DNA of 64,000 nt, from positions 44,035 through 108,034 of the forward strand of contig JAHHHT010000030.1 of the NCBI GenBank assembly GCA_019359235.1. The letters run 5' to 3'. The first letter of the stretch is position 1. Every line of letters begins with the position of its first letter. The stretch is from Oscillatoria princeps RMCB-10 (lineage in GTDB: Bacteria > Cyanobacteriota > Cyanobacteriia > Cyanobacteriales > Oscillatoriaceae). Made by a program: the position numbers and the translations under genes. Positions 35,622 through 44,728 of the stretch are shown here, in pieces. A model generated the notes under the pieces. It did not search any database, was not told where the DNA came from, and saw nothing but the letters and a program-made list of their open reading frames with translations.

Positions 35622-36455
35622 CTATTCGGCAACGCTAAATTCCAACCGAGTTCCCACAGAGCAGCTCACACACTCCCCAGCAAAATTTTGCCAAAGATAC
35701 GCCATCGCTGCCATGCCGGTGCAGTGGTTCGCACCCAAAACCTTCACCTCATATTTTTCTAGCGCTCCCACCGTCGCCCGCAATCGCTCTACACCGGCAC
35801 GCAACAAGTGCATCCCCCCAATAACCGCATGCAACTTTTTCTGGCCAGTCAGTTCAGCGATATAATCTAAGGTATTGATAACTCCCGCATGAGCGCAACC
35901 CAAAACCACCACTACACCTGCCGGCGTATCCAGAAATAAAGCCTGGTCATCCAGCAGAAGATCCGCTTGCGTTCCTGTCGGCGTTTGCCAAAATAACCCT
36001 CCCGTATCTTCTAAGAGATGGTTTCGGGGAATGGCACCCGTCAGGGAAACACCGGGAAAAATTTCTGTTGGCTTTTCTGTCCACACGAGCCGACGCACGC
36101 GATTTTTTAGCGGTTCTTCTTCTTTGACGGGACAGCCAATTTCACCTCGCGGACTGTACTTTAATTTTAGGGCTGCCGGATGCAAAAATAAATCCGTTGG
36201 CTGGCATAGATCCAGCACCGCCATTAAACCGCCCGTGTGGTCATAGTGACCGTGACTGAGAGCGATCGCATCCAGATTTTCTAAAGAAACCCCTAGCTGT
36301 TTGGCATTGTGGAGCAAGGTTAAACCCTGGCCGGTATCAAACAACAGCCGCCGCCCGTCCGCTTCTATGAAATAAGACAGTCCGTGCTCTCCCAGAAGTC
36401 CCCTTCCCGAAGCAGTGTTCTCAACTAAAACAGTAATTTTGCAGGATTTGTTCAC
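35622..36455 (-). CDS. MBL-fold metallo-hydrolase (MptH-like group)
   Basis: 277 residues from a GTG start. The metallo-beta-lactamase motif is LSHGHYDHTGG, with later metal ligands in LGCAHAGVINT and GGMHLL and GANHCTG. This pattern belongs to the subgroup annotated as 7,8-dihydropterin-6-methyl-4-(ribofuranosyl)aminobenzene phosphate synthase, but in bacteria the true substrate is usually unknown. No signal peptide. It lies among rhodanese and flavoprotein genes on the same strand; a link with sulfur chemistry is only by context. Confidence 0.85.
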   Translation of the reverse strand: MNKSCKITVLVENTASGRGLLGEHGLSYFIEADGRRLLFDTGQGLTLLHNAKQLGVSLENLDAIALSHGHYDHTGGLMAVLDLCQPTDLFLHPAALKLKYSPRGEIGCPVKEEEPLKNRVRRLVWTEKPTEIFPGVSLTGAIPRNHLLEDTGGLFWQTPTGTQADLLLDDQALFLDTPAGVVVVLGCAHAGVINTLDYIAELTGQKKLHAVIGGMHLLRAGVERLRATVGALEKYEVKVLGANHCTGMAAMAYLWQNFAGECVSCSVGTRLEFSVAE

Positions 36456-36577
36456 GGTTAGCTTTTCTCCGATTCAATAGGGCCAACTTTAGACCCTCAC
36501 TCCCACCCCAATATTATGTTTCTATTGTCGCGCTGCCGAAATCCCCTAGCACTCAAATGCCAGGGGCCGGTTTTTTC

Positions 36578-37084
36578 TCAGGCTGTTCCCCGCACCAGGG
36601 GCTCACCCGCCGCTTTCCACCCTTGAACGCTCGGCGGAAACCCCCGCACGTTTTTGTATCCCAGCATTTGCAGCGCCATCACCCCCATTCCGCTGCGGTA
36701 GCCGCTGCCGCAATACAAAACAGCGGGGCGATTTTGGGGAATTTTGTCAAGATTTTGGGTTAAGGTTCGCAGGGGAATATTAATCGCACCGGCAATGTGA
36801 CCGGCTGCATATTCCGCCGGCTCTCGCACGTCAACGAGTAGGGCGCTCTCCCTTTGAATCAGGGATTTCAAAGCGTCTGCCTTGATCACGGTATAATATC
36901 CCCTGGGGATTGAACCAAGATAGCTGTCAATCTCCCCGAATACATTCTCGTGGAAGGTGGAAACTCCTTCCGGCGCTCCCACCGTTGCGCTAGCCGCCAG
37001 CGCTGCCGGTGTTGGGTTGAGAGTGCCGGCGGGCAAAAACGACAGGCACAGCCCTAACAAGACAGTCAAGAAAAATTTTAGCAT
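36578..37084 (-). CDS. Exported rhodanese
   Basis: 168 residues from the ATG at 37084 (MLKFFLTVLLGL); the frame is open further upstream but that part has no signal. The N-terminus is a signal peptide or lipid anchor ending near AALAA. The rhodanese domain has LLVDVREPAEYAAGHI and the loop YCGSGYRSG with Cys115. A standard CxxGxR loop fits sulfur transfer with thiosulfate or persulfide in the periplasm or lumen. Second rhodanese of the island; the first, at 32833, is cytoplasmic, so sulfane sulfur may be handled on both sides of the membrane. Confidence 0.9.
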   Translation of the reverse strand: MLKFFLTVLLGLCLSFLPAGTLNPTPAALAASATVGAPEGVSTFHENVFGEIDSYLGSIPRGYYTVIKADALKSLIQRESALLVDVREPAEYAAGHIAGAINIPLRTLTQNLDKIPQNRPAVLYCGSGYRSGMGVMALQMLGYKNVRGFPPSVQGWKAAGEPLVRGTA

Positions 37085-37261
37085 TTTTGACGCTCCCACA
37101 TGGCAAATCTGTTTGATAGACTGTTTATAAAGCAAACGTGAAGTAGGGGCGGGTTTACTCATATCCTACACTTCGTACCGACATCTTGACTGAACCCGCC
37201 CCTACTAGAAACCACGGGCGGCCACGGGGGGCCGCCCCTACAGGCCGTGTGCCTGATATTA

Positions 37262-38263
37262 TTATCCCACCACAGCAGACAAATTTTCTTCCCACCGGCG
37301 AGCCCCCCGCTCGCGACGGATGTCCCGCCAGATTTGCGTCGCTGCTAGCGCCCCGTCGCCCACCGCTATCGCCACTTGATTTAACCCCACCTTTAAATCC
37401 CCAATAGCAAAAATTCTCGGGTGAGACGTGCGGCACATTTTATCTGTCACCAGATTCTCCCCCTTCACCTCTAAGTGGATGTCCTTCAGATAGGTGTTGT
37501 GATAGCGCGAACCCATCGAAATCAAGCCGGTTTCCAACTCGACCGCCGAGCCGTCCACTAACTCAACGCCTGTCATCTTGTGGTGCTCTCCCAAAAATTG
37601 CTTAATCGGCGTTTCCACCAGACGATACCCGTGCTCTCGCAGTTTCGCCTTCAATGCCTCACTGACTTCAAACGCCCCATGAGTGAAAACGGTAATGTAA
37701 GGCGTGAACCAGCTCAACGTAAACACCATGTCTTCAATACTCGCCTCGCTGCCGGCAAAAAACCCGCATTTTTTGTCGGTCATTTCGTAGCCGTCGCACA
37801 CCATGCAGACGTGCAAGTTGTAGCCAGCATACTCATAGACGTTCCGCATATCGTCCAAGGCCGGCAGGTGGTCGATAATGCCGCTGGCAGCAATTAAATA
37901 TTTAGAGCGGAACACGGGGTACACGCTGTTTTGCCGGCCCACTCTCACCCGCACGGCAAACGTTTCTCCCTCATCCACCACTTCCTCAACGTAACCGTTC
38001 AGAAAATCTCCCTCCAAACTGGCATAGTGTTCCTTCCCTTGCTGCAACAGCACTCGCCCCGGAGTGTCTGGTGGCAGCCCCAAATAATTGTGCAGCTCTT
38101 GCATCCAAAAAGAACGCGCTTTCCCTTTATCAATAATCAAACTGGACAGGTGGAAGCGCTGCAAGTAGATACCGGCAGACAGCCCACCCGCACCCCCGCC
38201 CACCACGATCGCATCATAAGTATGGTTCAGGCGCTCGGAGAGATTATTCTTGGACAGTTGCAT
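37262..38263 (-). CDS. Thioredoxin reductase-like FAD/NAD(P) oxidoreductase
   Basis: 333 residues. FAD site AIVVGGGAGGLSAG near the N-terminus; the redox pair is CMVCDGYE, in the position of the CATCDG active site of bacterial thioredoxin reductase; the C-terminal FAD motif is IFAIGDLKVGLNQVAIAVGDG. The NADPH Rossmann motif is altered (FFAGSEASIEDM), so it may not use NADPH. Such proteins reduce thioredoxins or persulfides. The start region has ACTGTA-N6-TACAGT 17 bp upstream (38280-38297). On the same strand as the two genes before it but separated by 177 bp of repeats. Confidence 0.85.
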   Translation of the reverse strand: MQLSKNNLSERLNHTYDAIVVGGGAGGLSAGIYLQRFHLSSLIIDKGKARSFWMQELHNYLGLPPDTPGRVLLQQGKEHYASLEGDFLNGYVEEVVDEGETFAVRVRVGRQNSVYPVFRSKYLIAASGIIDHLPALDDMRNVYEYAGYNLHVCMVCDGYEMTDKKCGFFAGSEASIEDMVFTLSWFTPYITVFTHGAFEVSEALKAKLREHGYRLVETPIKQFLGEHHKMTGVELVDGSAVELETGLISMGSRYHNTYLKDIHLEVKGENLVTDKMCRTSHPRIFAIGDLKVGLNQVAIAVGDGALAATQIWRDIRRERGARRWEENLSAVVG

Positions 38264-38279
38264 GAGCCAACCTTCCTTG

Positions 38280-38297
38280 ACTGTAACACTATACAGT
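38280..38297. promoter_or_regulatory. Inverted repeat upstream of the TrxR-like gene
   Basis: ACTGTA and TACAGT form perfect 6-bp arms around six bases; within it ACTATACAGT (38288-38297) resembles ACTATATAGT at the sqr promoter. Likely an operator. Confidence 0.5.
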
Positions 38298-38924
38298 TAT
38301 ATCTTAGCCAGCGGCAGCTCGTCTGTCAAGCGCTATCCCACTGCGCGTTCCAGGCGGGGGGGCCGGACTCCCACCGGCACCGCCCGCCCCCACCGCCTCC
38401 GCGCCCGCACTCCCCAACTGTGCGCTGCCCAGCTCGGTGAAGAGCCAAATTCAGCCACGACGGACAAATTTCCCTCGCTTCGCCGTCACTCCTGCCCCAG
38501 CGTCACCACACCCGCCGGCAAATCCACCACCAGTCGCTTCACTCTCAGCCAAGGCGCACCCATGAGAATTTCCTTACATCCCGCACCGGCAACGACTGAA
38601 ATAGTAAACTCCTGTTCATCTAATATAGCACTAGCCATTTAGGTTAGGGTCAGAGGGAACGCCTGCCTTACGTCAGAACCTCCTAGGATAGGCGTTTCTT
38701 TCTGACGAGCATGTCCAAACCTAAGTGAATATTGCTATAGCACTTTTCCCAAGTCCGCGTTCAATGAAATACTCCCCACTTTCGAGAGCAATCAGCATGA
38801 ACCAGTTATAGTGGTTCTCGATTATAGCAATAGCCACTAAGGTTCGGACATTAAAGCTTGAGGTTCAAGGAAACGCTTGCCTTAGGAATATCAGGCGTAG
38901 GACAGGCAAGACGCCTGTCCTTTC

Positions 38925-39835
38925 TGTTTTAATCTAAGTGAATACTGCTCTAACTCTGGGCGAAGTCGATCAAAAATCGCACGCCCTTGCCGGTCAAAGG
39001 TTTCCACCTCAGCTTGGCGTTGGGCTCTCTCTTCTGGAGAGGAACATCCAAACCGAGCAAATGACCGATCCCGTGAGAGAAAAACAGAGCGTGAGCCTCC
39101 ATTTCCACCTAATCTTCAGCCCGCCCTCGCAGAATGCCCAAATCCACTCATCCCTGCCCGATCGCTTGGCAAGCGAGCAGGTGAATATCTTGACACTCCA
39201 CACCGGCACGCACCTTTTCAATGCAAGCATCGTGCGCCGCCAGCACCACATCATAAATATCTCGCGATCGTCGGAGAAAACTTGCCAACCGGCAAGCGTG
39301 CGCGTCAGGTCAGACGCCCAACCCATCCCCGTTTCCGCACCGACATCCGCCAGCAGCAAGTCTCCCGGTGCCAGCCGGTGGTGATATTGCTCCCAGGTGC
39401 AAAACTTCCCGGTGCACCGTCACAATACTGCCATAGGCACAAGTCATATTGTGTGCTATAATAATACCTTCCATCGCAGCGCGGACGCCGGCTTCAATCT
39501 GGGTGCGATCGGGAACGCCGCATCAGCCCCAATCAGCCGGGCGATTTCCTCGCGCACCGGCATTTCCCCATACCAGAGAGCGCTGCTCGCAGGCCGATCG
39601 TCTGCAAAAAGTTCCAGCCGGCCCGCTTCCAGGCGAATGGCCGCGCCCTCTTTGGGCACACCGGCAAAATAAAGGAAGTGACTGCTAGGGCGAAACGGGA
39701 ACAGATTCGCCGGAAAATTGCGCGGCGGGCGACTTCCTCACCAAAGAGTGACAGGGAAATCAACCAGCGCAGCCAGTTGCTGCCGGCGGTGGCGGAGTGC
39801 CGGTGCCTTGGTAATCGGTGTGAATTTCTATCATT
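38925..39835 (-). pseudogene. Xaa-Pro aminopeptidase (M24) remnant
   Basis: Pieces in different minus-strand frames align in order with aminopeptidase P: PKEGAAIRLEAGRLELFADD near 39640, then ALWYGEMPVREEIARLIGAD, the metal-site strand LLADVGAETGMGWASDLTRT (near 39350-39300), the CIEKVRAGVECQDIHLLA helix, and the HGIGHLLGLDV motif (near 39075-39045). At least four frameshifts and internal stops break it. It is a dead gene. Confidence 0.85.
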
Positions 39836-40246
39836 GGGATTTATGGGGAGATAGCATTAAGAAAAACAGGGATTCATTGCGGGGCATCGGGCATGGGGCA
39901 CCGGGCACAGGTCAGCTTTCGTTGCATATAACTTGCACTATATACTGTCCTGCCCTCGCAGTCGCGCAACGTGCGAGCCCCCTAGTGCTTGTAAAAACGC
40001 TCGCGTCAGGCTCCGCGCCAAATTATAATTGCGCAACTTATATGTGTTACAGCTTGGAGCGTGTCGTTGAACTGCGGCAATTGAGTTACCAATGCCCAAT
40101 GCGATGATGCCCCATGCCCAATGCCACGAACTTGATGTCAGGCTGAACTGTTTCTTAAGAATTTTCATTTAACTCTCAAGATACAGAGCCATTATTTTAG
40201 ATTTTAGAGTCTAAATTTTGGCGGTTGCAAGCATCGAAAAAAACCT

Positions 40247-40681
40247 ATGGTAAACTCTCAGAAAACTTATCGAAACCCTATCGGCCCGAGCGACTGGGCA
40301 ATTGAGCGGCTGCCTGGACTGACACCTCAAGACCAAACCCAACTGCAGGAGTGCGGGATTGCCACAACTGGGCAACTGATCCGAAAAGCCGGCACCCCAG
40401 CGACGAGGCAGGCGCTGGCCAATCGCTTGCAGACTCACATTCAGCACGTTAATAAATGGGTGGTTCTGGCGGAGCTAGCTCGCATCCCCAGCGTTGGCTG
40501 CCAGTATTGCGGACTGTTGCTGCATGCCGGTGTTGGCTCTGTAGCCCAGCTCGCTCAGATGCCGGCGCAGCGATTGCACCAGCAAATTTTGCGACTGCAA
40601 GTAGCCACCATGCAGCGCCGAGACCTCTGTCCCTCTGTCGGGGAAGTGCAACAGTGGATTCAGCAAGCCCGTTTGCTGTAA
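40247..40681 (+). CDS. DUF4332 helix-hairpin-helix protein
   Basis: 144 residues. Two helix-hairpin-helix-like units are visible: WAIERLPGLTPQDQTQLQECGI, in two parts, with ATTGQLIRKAG, and then LARIPSVGCQYCGLLLHAGV with SVAQLAQMPAQRL. This matches the DUF4332 pattern common in cyanobacteria, presumed to bind DNA or nucleotides; function is unknown. The gene stands alone and converges on the TetR gene. The ATG at 40247 has no strong ribosome site. Confidence 0.82.
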   Translation: MVNSQKTYRNPIGPSDWAIERLPGLTPQDQTQLQECGIATTGQLIRKAGTPATRQALANRLQTHIQHVNKWVVLAELARIPSVGCQYCGLLLHAGVGSVAQLAQMPAQRLHQQILRLQVATMQRRDLCPSVGEVQQWIQQARLL

Positions 40682-40754
40682 AAACTTGTAGAGACGCGAC
40701 ATGTGCGGCAAGGACGACATGTCGCGTCCCCAGACTCTTCTCGTCTTTCCCGCT

Positions 40755-41375
40755 TCACCCCCCATCCTTGTTCAGCACCCCATTGAGGAAAATATCAGCC
40801 AGTCCTTCTGCCATTTCCAGCATCGCTTTCGGGGAAGTGTCCTCCTCCAAGAGGGTGCTGTGGCTAAAACCAGCCACCGCAAACATCCCCAAAAAGACTT
40901 GCGCCACAATCCGGGGGTTCATTTGGCGATAAACGCCGCGCTCGATCGCCGTTTGGAAAAACGCCTCAGCCACATCGGTCATTTTGCCAATCACTTCCGC
41001 CTGAATGCGGTCGCGCAAGTCGGGGTGGAACTGGGCCTCTAGAAAACACACGCGCATCATGTCAACATTCTGCTGCATGTGCAGCATGCGCCGGCGCATC
41101 ACCTGCGCCACCGCCTTATAGCTGCCCATTTCGCTCAGTTCCGTGAGCAAGTCAGTGAGAATTTCCACCCATCCCTGAGTCGCCACCTCCACCAAAATGG
41201 CCTTTTTACTGGGAAAATGGCGAAATAGGGTGCCTTCCGCCACCCCAGCCGCACTGGCCAAGTCACGGGTGGTGGTGCCGTCGTAGCCCTTGTGGGCGAA
41301 CAGCCGCTGCGCCGAGCGCAAGATGCGGGTGCGCGTCTGGGCTTCTGACTGAGGGGGCCGGTTAAACACACGCAT
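40755..41375 (-). CDS. TetR-family transcriptional regulator
   Basis: 206 residues. The N-terminal HTH reads RILRSAQRLFAHKGYDGTTT, in two parts, then RDLASAAGVAEGTLFRHFPSK, the classic TetR DNA-binding domain. The C-terminal ligand domain (residues 70-206) is helical without recognisable specificity. It lies divergent from the M16 peptidase pair with 169 bp between starts, so it may control those genes and itself; this is inferred from position. No clear palindrome operator was found in the gap. Confidence 0.9.
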   Translation of the reverse strand: MRVFNRPPQSEAQTRTRILRSAQRLFAHKGYDGTTTRDLASAAGVAEGTLFRHFPSKKAILVEVATQGWVEILTDLLTELSEMGSYKAVAQVMRRRMLHMQQNVDMMRVCFLEAQFHPDLRDRIQAEVIGKMTDVAEAFFQTAIERGVYRQMNPRIVAQVFLGMFAVAGFSHSTLLEEDTSPKAMLEMAEGLADIFLNGVLNKDGG

Positions 41376-41544
41376 AGAAATGGACTAATAGTTGCGATTA
41401 GAATTTGTAGAGTTATTGTCTTACGCGTAGAGTGGCAATCTCCAAAACTGTCATCAAACGTTAAGCTCGATCGCTGTTCTTAAAATACCCAAGCCCCTTT
41501 ATAATTTTTTATCCTGGAAATAGCACCGCTTGAATCTGTATTTT

Positions 41545-43155
41545 ATGAGTCCAAACCGCCGTCCATTGCTGGCGCTCCCCACGGCCAGCCGTCTCAACCG
41601 GCCACCTGCAACCGCGAGGTGGCGACGCCTCACCGTTACGGTTCTGGCAGCTGTTCTGCTGTGGTCGGTGACAGCACCGGCACCAGCTTTTGCCCGCAAC
41701 ACAGCGCCGCAAACCGTGGCCCAGTCTATCCAGCCCTACCTGGATCGGGTGATCCAGCAGGTGACGGAGTTTCGCCTCGACAGTGGCATCAAGTTCATTG
41801 TCCTGGAGCGGCACACAGCGCCGGTGGTTTCCTTTCTCACCTACGCTGACGTCGGCGGCGCTAACGAGCCGGATGGCAAAACCGGCGTGGCTCACTTCCT
41901 GGAACACCTGGCCTTCAAAGGCACGACGCTGATTGGCACGCGAGACTACAAAGCGGAACAGCCACTCCTGGAGAAGCTCGACGAGCTCGCCAAGCGTCTT
42001 GATGCTGCTAAAGCGGCGAACAAAAAAGCCGAAGTGGCAACGCTCCAGGCGGAGTTCAACAAAGTCGAGGCGAAAGCCGCCAGCATCGCCAAACAGAATG
42101 AGTTCGGCCAGATTGTGGAGCGCTCGGGCGGCGTCGGACTCAATGCCAATACCTCCACAGACGCCACCCGGTATTTCTACAGCTTCCCCTCCAACAAGCT
42201 CGAGCTGTGGATGTCGCTGGAGTCGGAGCGGTTCCTCGATCCAGTGTTTCGGGAATTTTACAAAGAGAAACAAGTCGTAATAGAAGAGCGCCGGTTGCGC
42301 ACGGACAACTCCCCTGTTGGCCAGCTGATAGAGGCGTTTCTCGACAAGGCTTACCAGGCGCACCCCTACAAGCGTCCCGTGATTGGCTACATGCAAGACC
42401 TGCAAAATCTGACGCGCCCGGATGTCCAGGAGTTTTTCGACACCCACTACGTCCCCAGCAATTTGACCGTGGCGATTGTGGGCGATGTCAGCGCAGCTGA
42501 GGTGAAGCGGCTGGCGCAGATTTACTTCGGTCGCTACCCGGCGAAACCGGCACCTCCCGATGTGGCGGTTGTGGAGCCCCCCCAGACTGAACCCCGGGAA
42601 GTGACGCTGCGCTTGCCCTCCCAGCCCTGGTATCTGGAAGGATACCACCGGCCCGCCATGAAGCACCCAGATCACGTCGTTTATGAGATGATTGCCTCTG
42701 TGCTCAGCAATGGGCGCACCTCTCGCCTCTACAAGTCGCTGGTGGAAGAAAAGCAGCTGGCGCTGGCGGCTGAGGGCTTCAGCGGGTTTCCGGGGGAGAA
42801 GTACCCCAATATGATTTTGTTCTACGCCCTGACGGCTCCTGGCCACACGGTGGAGGAGGTGGCGGCAGCGCTCAATCAAGAAATTGAGCGCTTGAAAACT
42901 GAGCCGGTGGGAGCTGAAGAACTCGACCGGGTGAAAAACCAGTACCGCGCTGGGTTGCTGCGCTCGCTCGATTCCAATGAGGGCATGGGGCAGCTGTTGC
43001 TGGAATATGAAGTGAAAACCGGCAGCTGGCGGAATGTGTTTAAGGAACTGGAAGCGAGCGCTGCGGTGAGTCCGGCAGATATTCAGCGCGTCGCGAGGGC
43101 GACTTTCCAGCCGGCAAACCGCACGGTCGGACGGCTGCTGCCTAAGGAGGGATGA
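41545..43155 (+). CDS. M16 zinc peptidase, catalytic subunit
   Basis: 536 residues from the ATG at 41545; a TTG five codons earlier also fits. An N-terminal signal (VTVLAAVLLWSVTAPAPAFA) points to export. The inverted zinc motif HFLEH gives His117, Glu120 and His121, with the second Glu in the helix that follows about 80 residues on (here displaced by a charged AKAANKKAEVATLQ insertion typical of this subgroup). M16 proteins are pitrilysin-like clamshell peptidases; bacterial forms work as a pair. The inactive partner follows 3 bp later, so the two form an operon and a heterodimer. Confidence 0.92.
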   Translation: MSPNRRPLLALPTASRLNRPPATARWRRLTVTVLAAVLLWSVTAPAPAFARNTAPQTVAQSIQPYLDRVIQQVTEFRLDSGIKFIVLERHTAPVVSFLTYADVGGANEPDGKTGVAHFLEHLAFKGTTLIGTRDYKAEQPLLEKLDELAKRLDAAKAANKKAEVATLQAEFNKVEAKAASIAKQNEFGQIVERSGGVGLNANTSTDATRYFYSFPSNKLELWMSLESERFLDPVFREFYKEKQVVIEERRLRTDNSPVGQLIEAFLDKAYQAHPYKRPVIGYMQDLQNLTRPDVQEFFDTHYVPSNLTVAIVGDVSAAEVKRLAQIYFGRYPAKPAPPDVAVVEPPQTEPREVTLRLPSQPWYLEGYHRPAMKHPDHVVYEMIASVLSNGRTSRLYKSLVEEKQLALAAEGFSGFPGEKYPNMILFYALTAPGHTVEEVAAALNQEIERLKTEPVGAEELDRVKNQYRAGLLRSLDSNEGMGQLLLEYEVKTGSWRNVFKELEASAAVSPADIQRVARATFQPANRTVGRLLPKEG

Positions 43156-43158
43156 GAG

Positions 43159-44682
43159 ATGAACCGCAGAGGCGCAGAGAACGCAGAGGGAAGAATGGTT
43201 GCGAATTGGTTGCGGCTTTTTAAGGAAAAGAGGGTTATGTGGGCGTGGGTAACAGGCTTGGTGCTGCTGTTTGTGGCGCAAGTGGGGCAGCCGGCTGCAG
43301 GGGAGGCGGCGAAGCACTACACTGAGTTGCAGTTTCCGCCGGTGCCGGAGATTAAACTGCCCGATTACACCCGCTACCAGCTCGATAACGGGCTGACTGT
43401 GTTTTTGATGGAAGACAGGGAGCTGCCGCTGGTGAGCGGTACGGCTCTGTTTCGCACCGGCGACCGGTTTGAGCCGGCATCTAAGGTGGGTCTGGCTGAT
43501 ATTATGGGCGAGGTGATGCGCACCGGCGGCACCGCTAAGCACTCTGCCGATCAGTTGAACCGGCAGCTGGAGCAGCGGGCGGCTTCTGTGGAAACTTCGG
43601 TGAGTGGGACTTCGGGAAGCGCTAGTTTTAGCGCTCTGAGTGAGGATTTGCCGGAAGTTTTCGGGCTGTTTGCTGAGGTGATCCAAGAGCCTGCCTTCGC
43701 CCCGGACAAGATTTCGCTGGCTAAGAAGCAGCGGGCCGGTGCGATCGCTCGTCGCAATGACGACCCCGGTGAGATTGCCAGCCGGGAATTCCAGAAACTC
43801 CTCTACGGCAGTGCCAGTCCCTACGCTCGCACGATTGAGTACGCGACGGTTAGCAATGTCAACCGCGAGGATTTGCTGCAGTTCTACCGGCAGTATTTTC
43901 ACCCGAATAATATGATTTTGGGGATTGTCGGCGATTTCGACACCCAGAAGATGCGAGCGCTGATCCAAGAGAAGTTTGGCTCTTGGCCAAAGGGGAATCC
44001 CGACATTCCCCCCCTCCCGCCGGTGTCTCAGGAGAAGCGGGGTGGGGTGTTTTTTGTGAATCAGCCGCAGCTGACTCAGAGTTCTGTGCTGTTGGGTCAT
44101 TTGGGAGGGCAGCTCAACAGTCCTGACTATCCGGCGCTGTCTGTACTCAATGATGTCCTCAATGGGTTTGGGGGGCGGCTGTTTAATGAAGTGCGCTCGC
44201 GTCAGGGTTTGGCTTACTCGGTTTATGGCGTTTGGAGCCCCCGATATGACTACCCGGGCACGTTCACTGCCGGTGGCCAAACCCGCTCGGAGGCAACGGT
44301 GCCGTTTATTAAGGCGATTCTCGCGGAAATTGAGCGCATCCGCACTGAGCCGATTACCCCCGAAGAGTTAGCCTTGGCGAAAGAATCCTCGCTCAACTCG
44401 TTTATTTTCAATTTTGCCGCTCCCGATCAAACCCTGTCGCGCCTGATGCGCTACGAATACTACGGCTACCCGCCGGATTTTATTTTCCAGTACCGCAAGG
44501 GCATTGAAGCGACCACCATTGCTGACGTGCAGCGGGTTGCCCAAACCCATCTGAAGCCAGAGAACATCGTGACGCTGGTGGTTGGCAATTCGGCTGAGAT
44601 TCAGCCTCCCCTGACGAGTCTGGGCAGCGGCATCCAGGTTACATCTATCGATATCACGATTCCAGAGCCTAAGAGCAGTTAG
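43159..44682 (+). CDS. M16 peptidase partner, non-catalytic
   Basis: 507 residues. The M16 fold is clear (YQLDNGLTVFLMEDRELPL, VVGNSA), but the zinc motif HxxEH is replaced by LADIMGEVMRTGG, so it cannot bind zinc there. It would complete the cleft of the active subunit encoded just upstream. The first 12 residues (NRRGAENAEGR) are coded by AACCGCAGAGGCGCAGAGA, a short repeat met in cyanobacterial spacers, so the real start may be the ATG at 43195, where GAGGG lies close upstream and a signal peptide follows (MVANWLRLFKEKRVMWAWV). Confidence 0.9.
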   Translation: MNRRGAENAEGRMVANWLRLFKEKRVMWAWVTGLVLLFVAQVGQPAAGEAAKHYTELQFPPVPEIKLPDYTRYQLDNGLTVFLMEDRELPLVSGTALFRTGDRFEPASKVGLADIMGEVMRTGGTAKHSADQLNRQLEQRAASVETSVSGTSGSASFSALSEDLPEVFGLFAEVIQEPAFAPDKISLAKKQRAGAIARRNDDPGEIASREFQKLLYGSASPYARTIEYATVSNVNREDLLQFYRQYFHPNNMILGIVGDFDTQKMRALIQEKFGSWPKGNPDIPPLPPVSQEKRGGVFFVNQPQLTQSSVLLGHLGGQLNSPDYPALSVLNDVLNGFGGRLFNEVRSRQGLAYSVYGVWSPRYDYPGTFTAGGQTRSEATVPFIKAILAEIERIRTEPITPEELALAKESSLNSFIFNFAAPDQTLSRLMRYEYYGYPPDFIFQYRKGIEATTIADVQRVAQTHLKPENIVTLVVGNSAEIQPPLTSLGSGIQVTSIDITIPEPKSS

Positions 44683-44728
44683 CTGTGGGGGCAGAATCAT
44701 GCCGGTTGCCTTACTGAAATCTCAGAAG

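Larger units (their letters stand above)
38264..40246. other. Gene-poor stretch with an eroded gene
   Basis: Apart from the aminopeptidase remnant (38925-39835) the region holds a GGACAGGC / GCCTGTCC hairpin (about 38894-38921), iterated GGGCATGGGGCACC motifs near 39887, and no intact frame that looks coding. 40100-40246 is AT-rich before the DUF4332 gene. Confidence 0.55.

Noticed and set aside
40755..41375. TetR gene as regulator of the sulfide island
   Set aside because: It is separated by about 2.4 kb of decayed DNA and faces the M16 genes; nothing links it to the island promoters.
41509..44280. A 923-codon open frame on the minus strand
   Set aside because: It lies opposite the two M16 peptidase genes, whose motifs are clear; its translation is His/Arg/Leu-rich without any family pattern.
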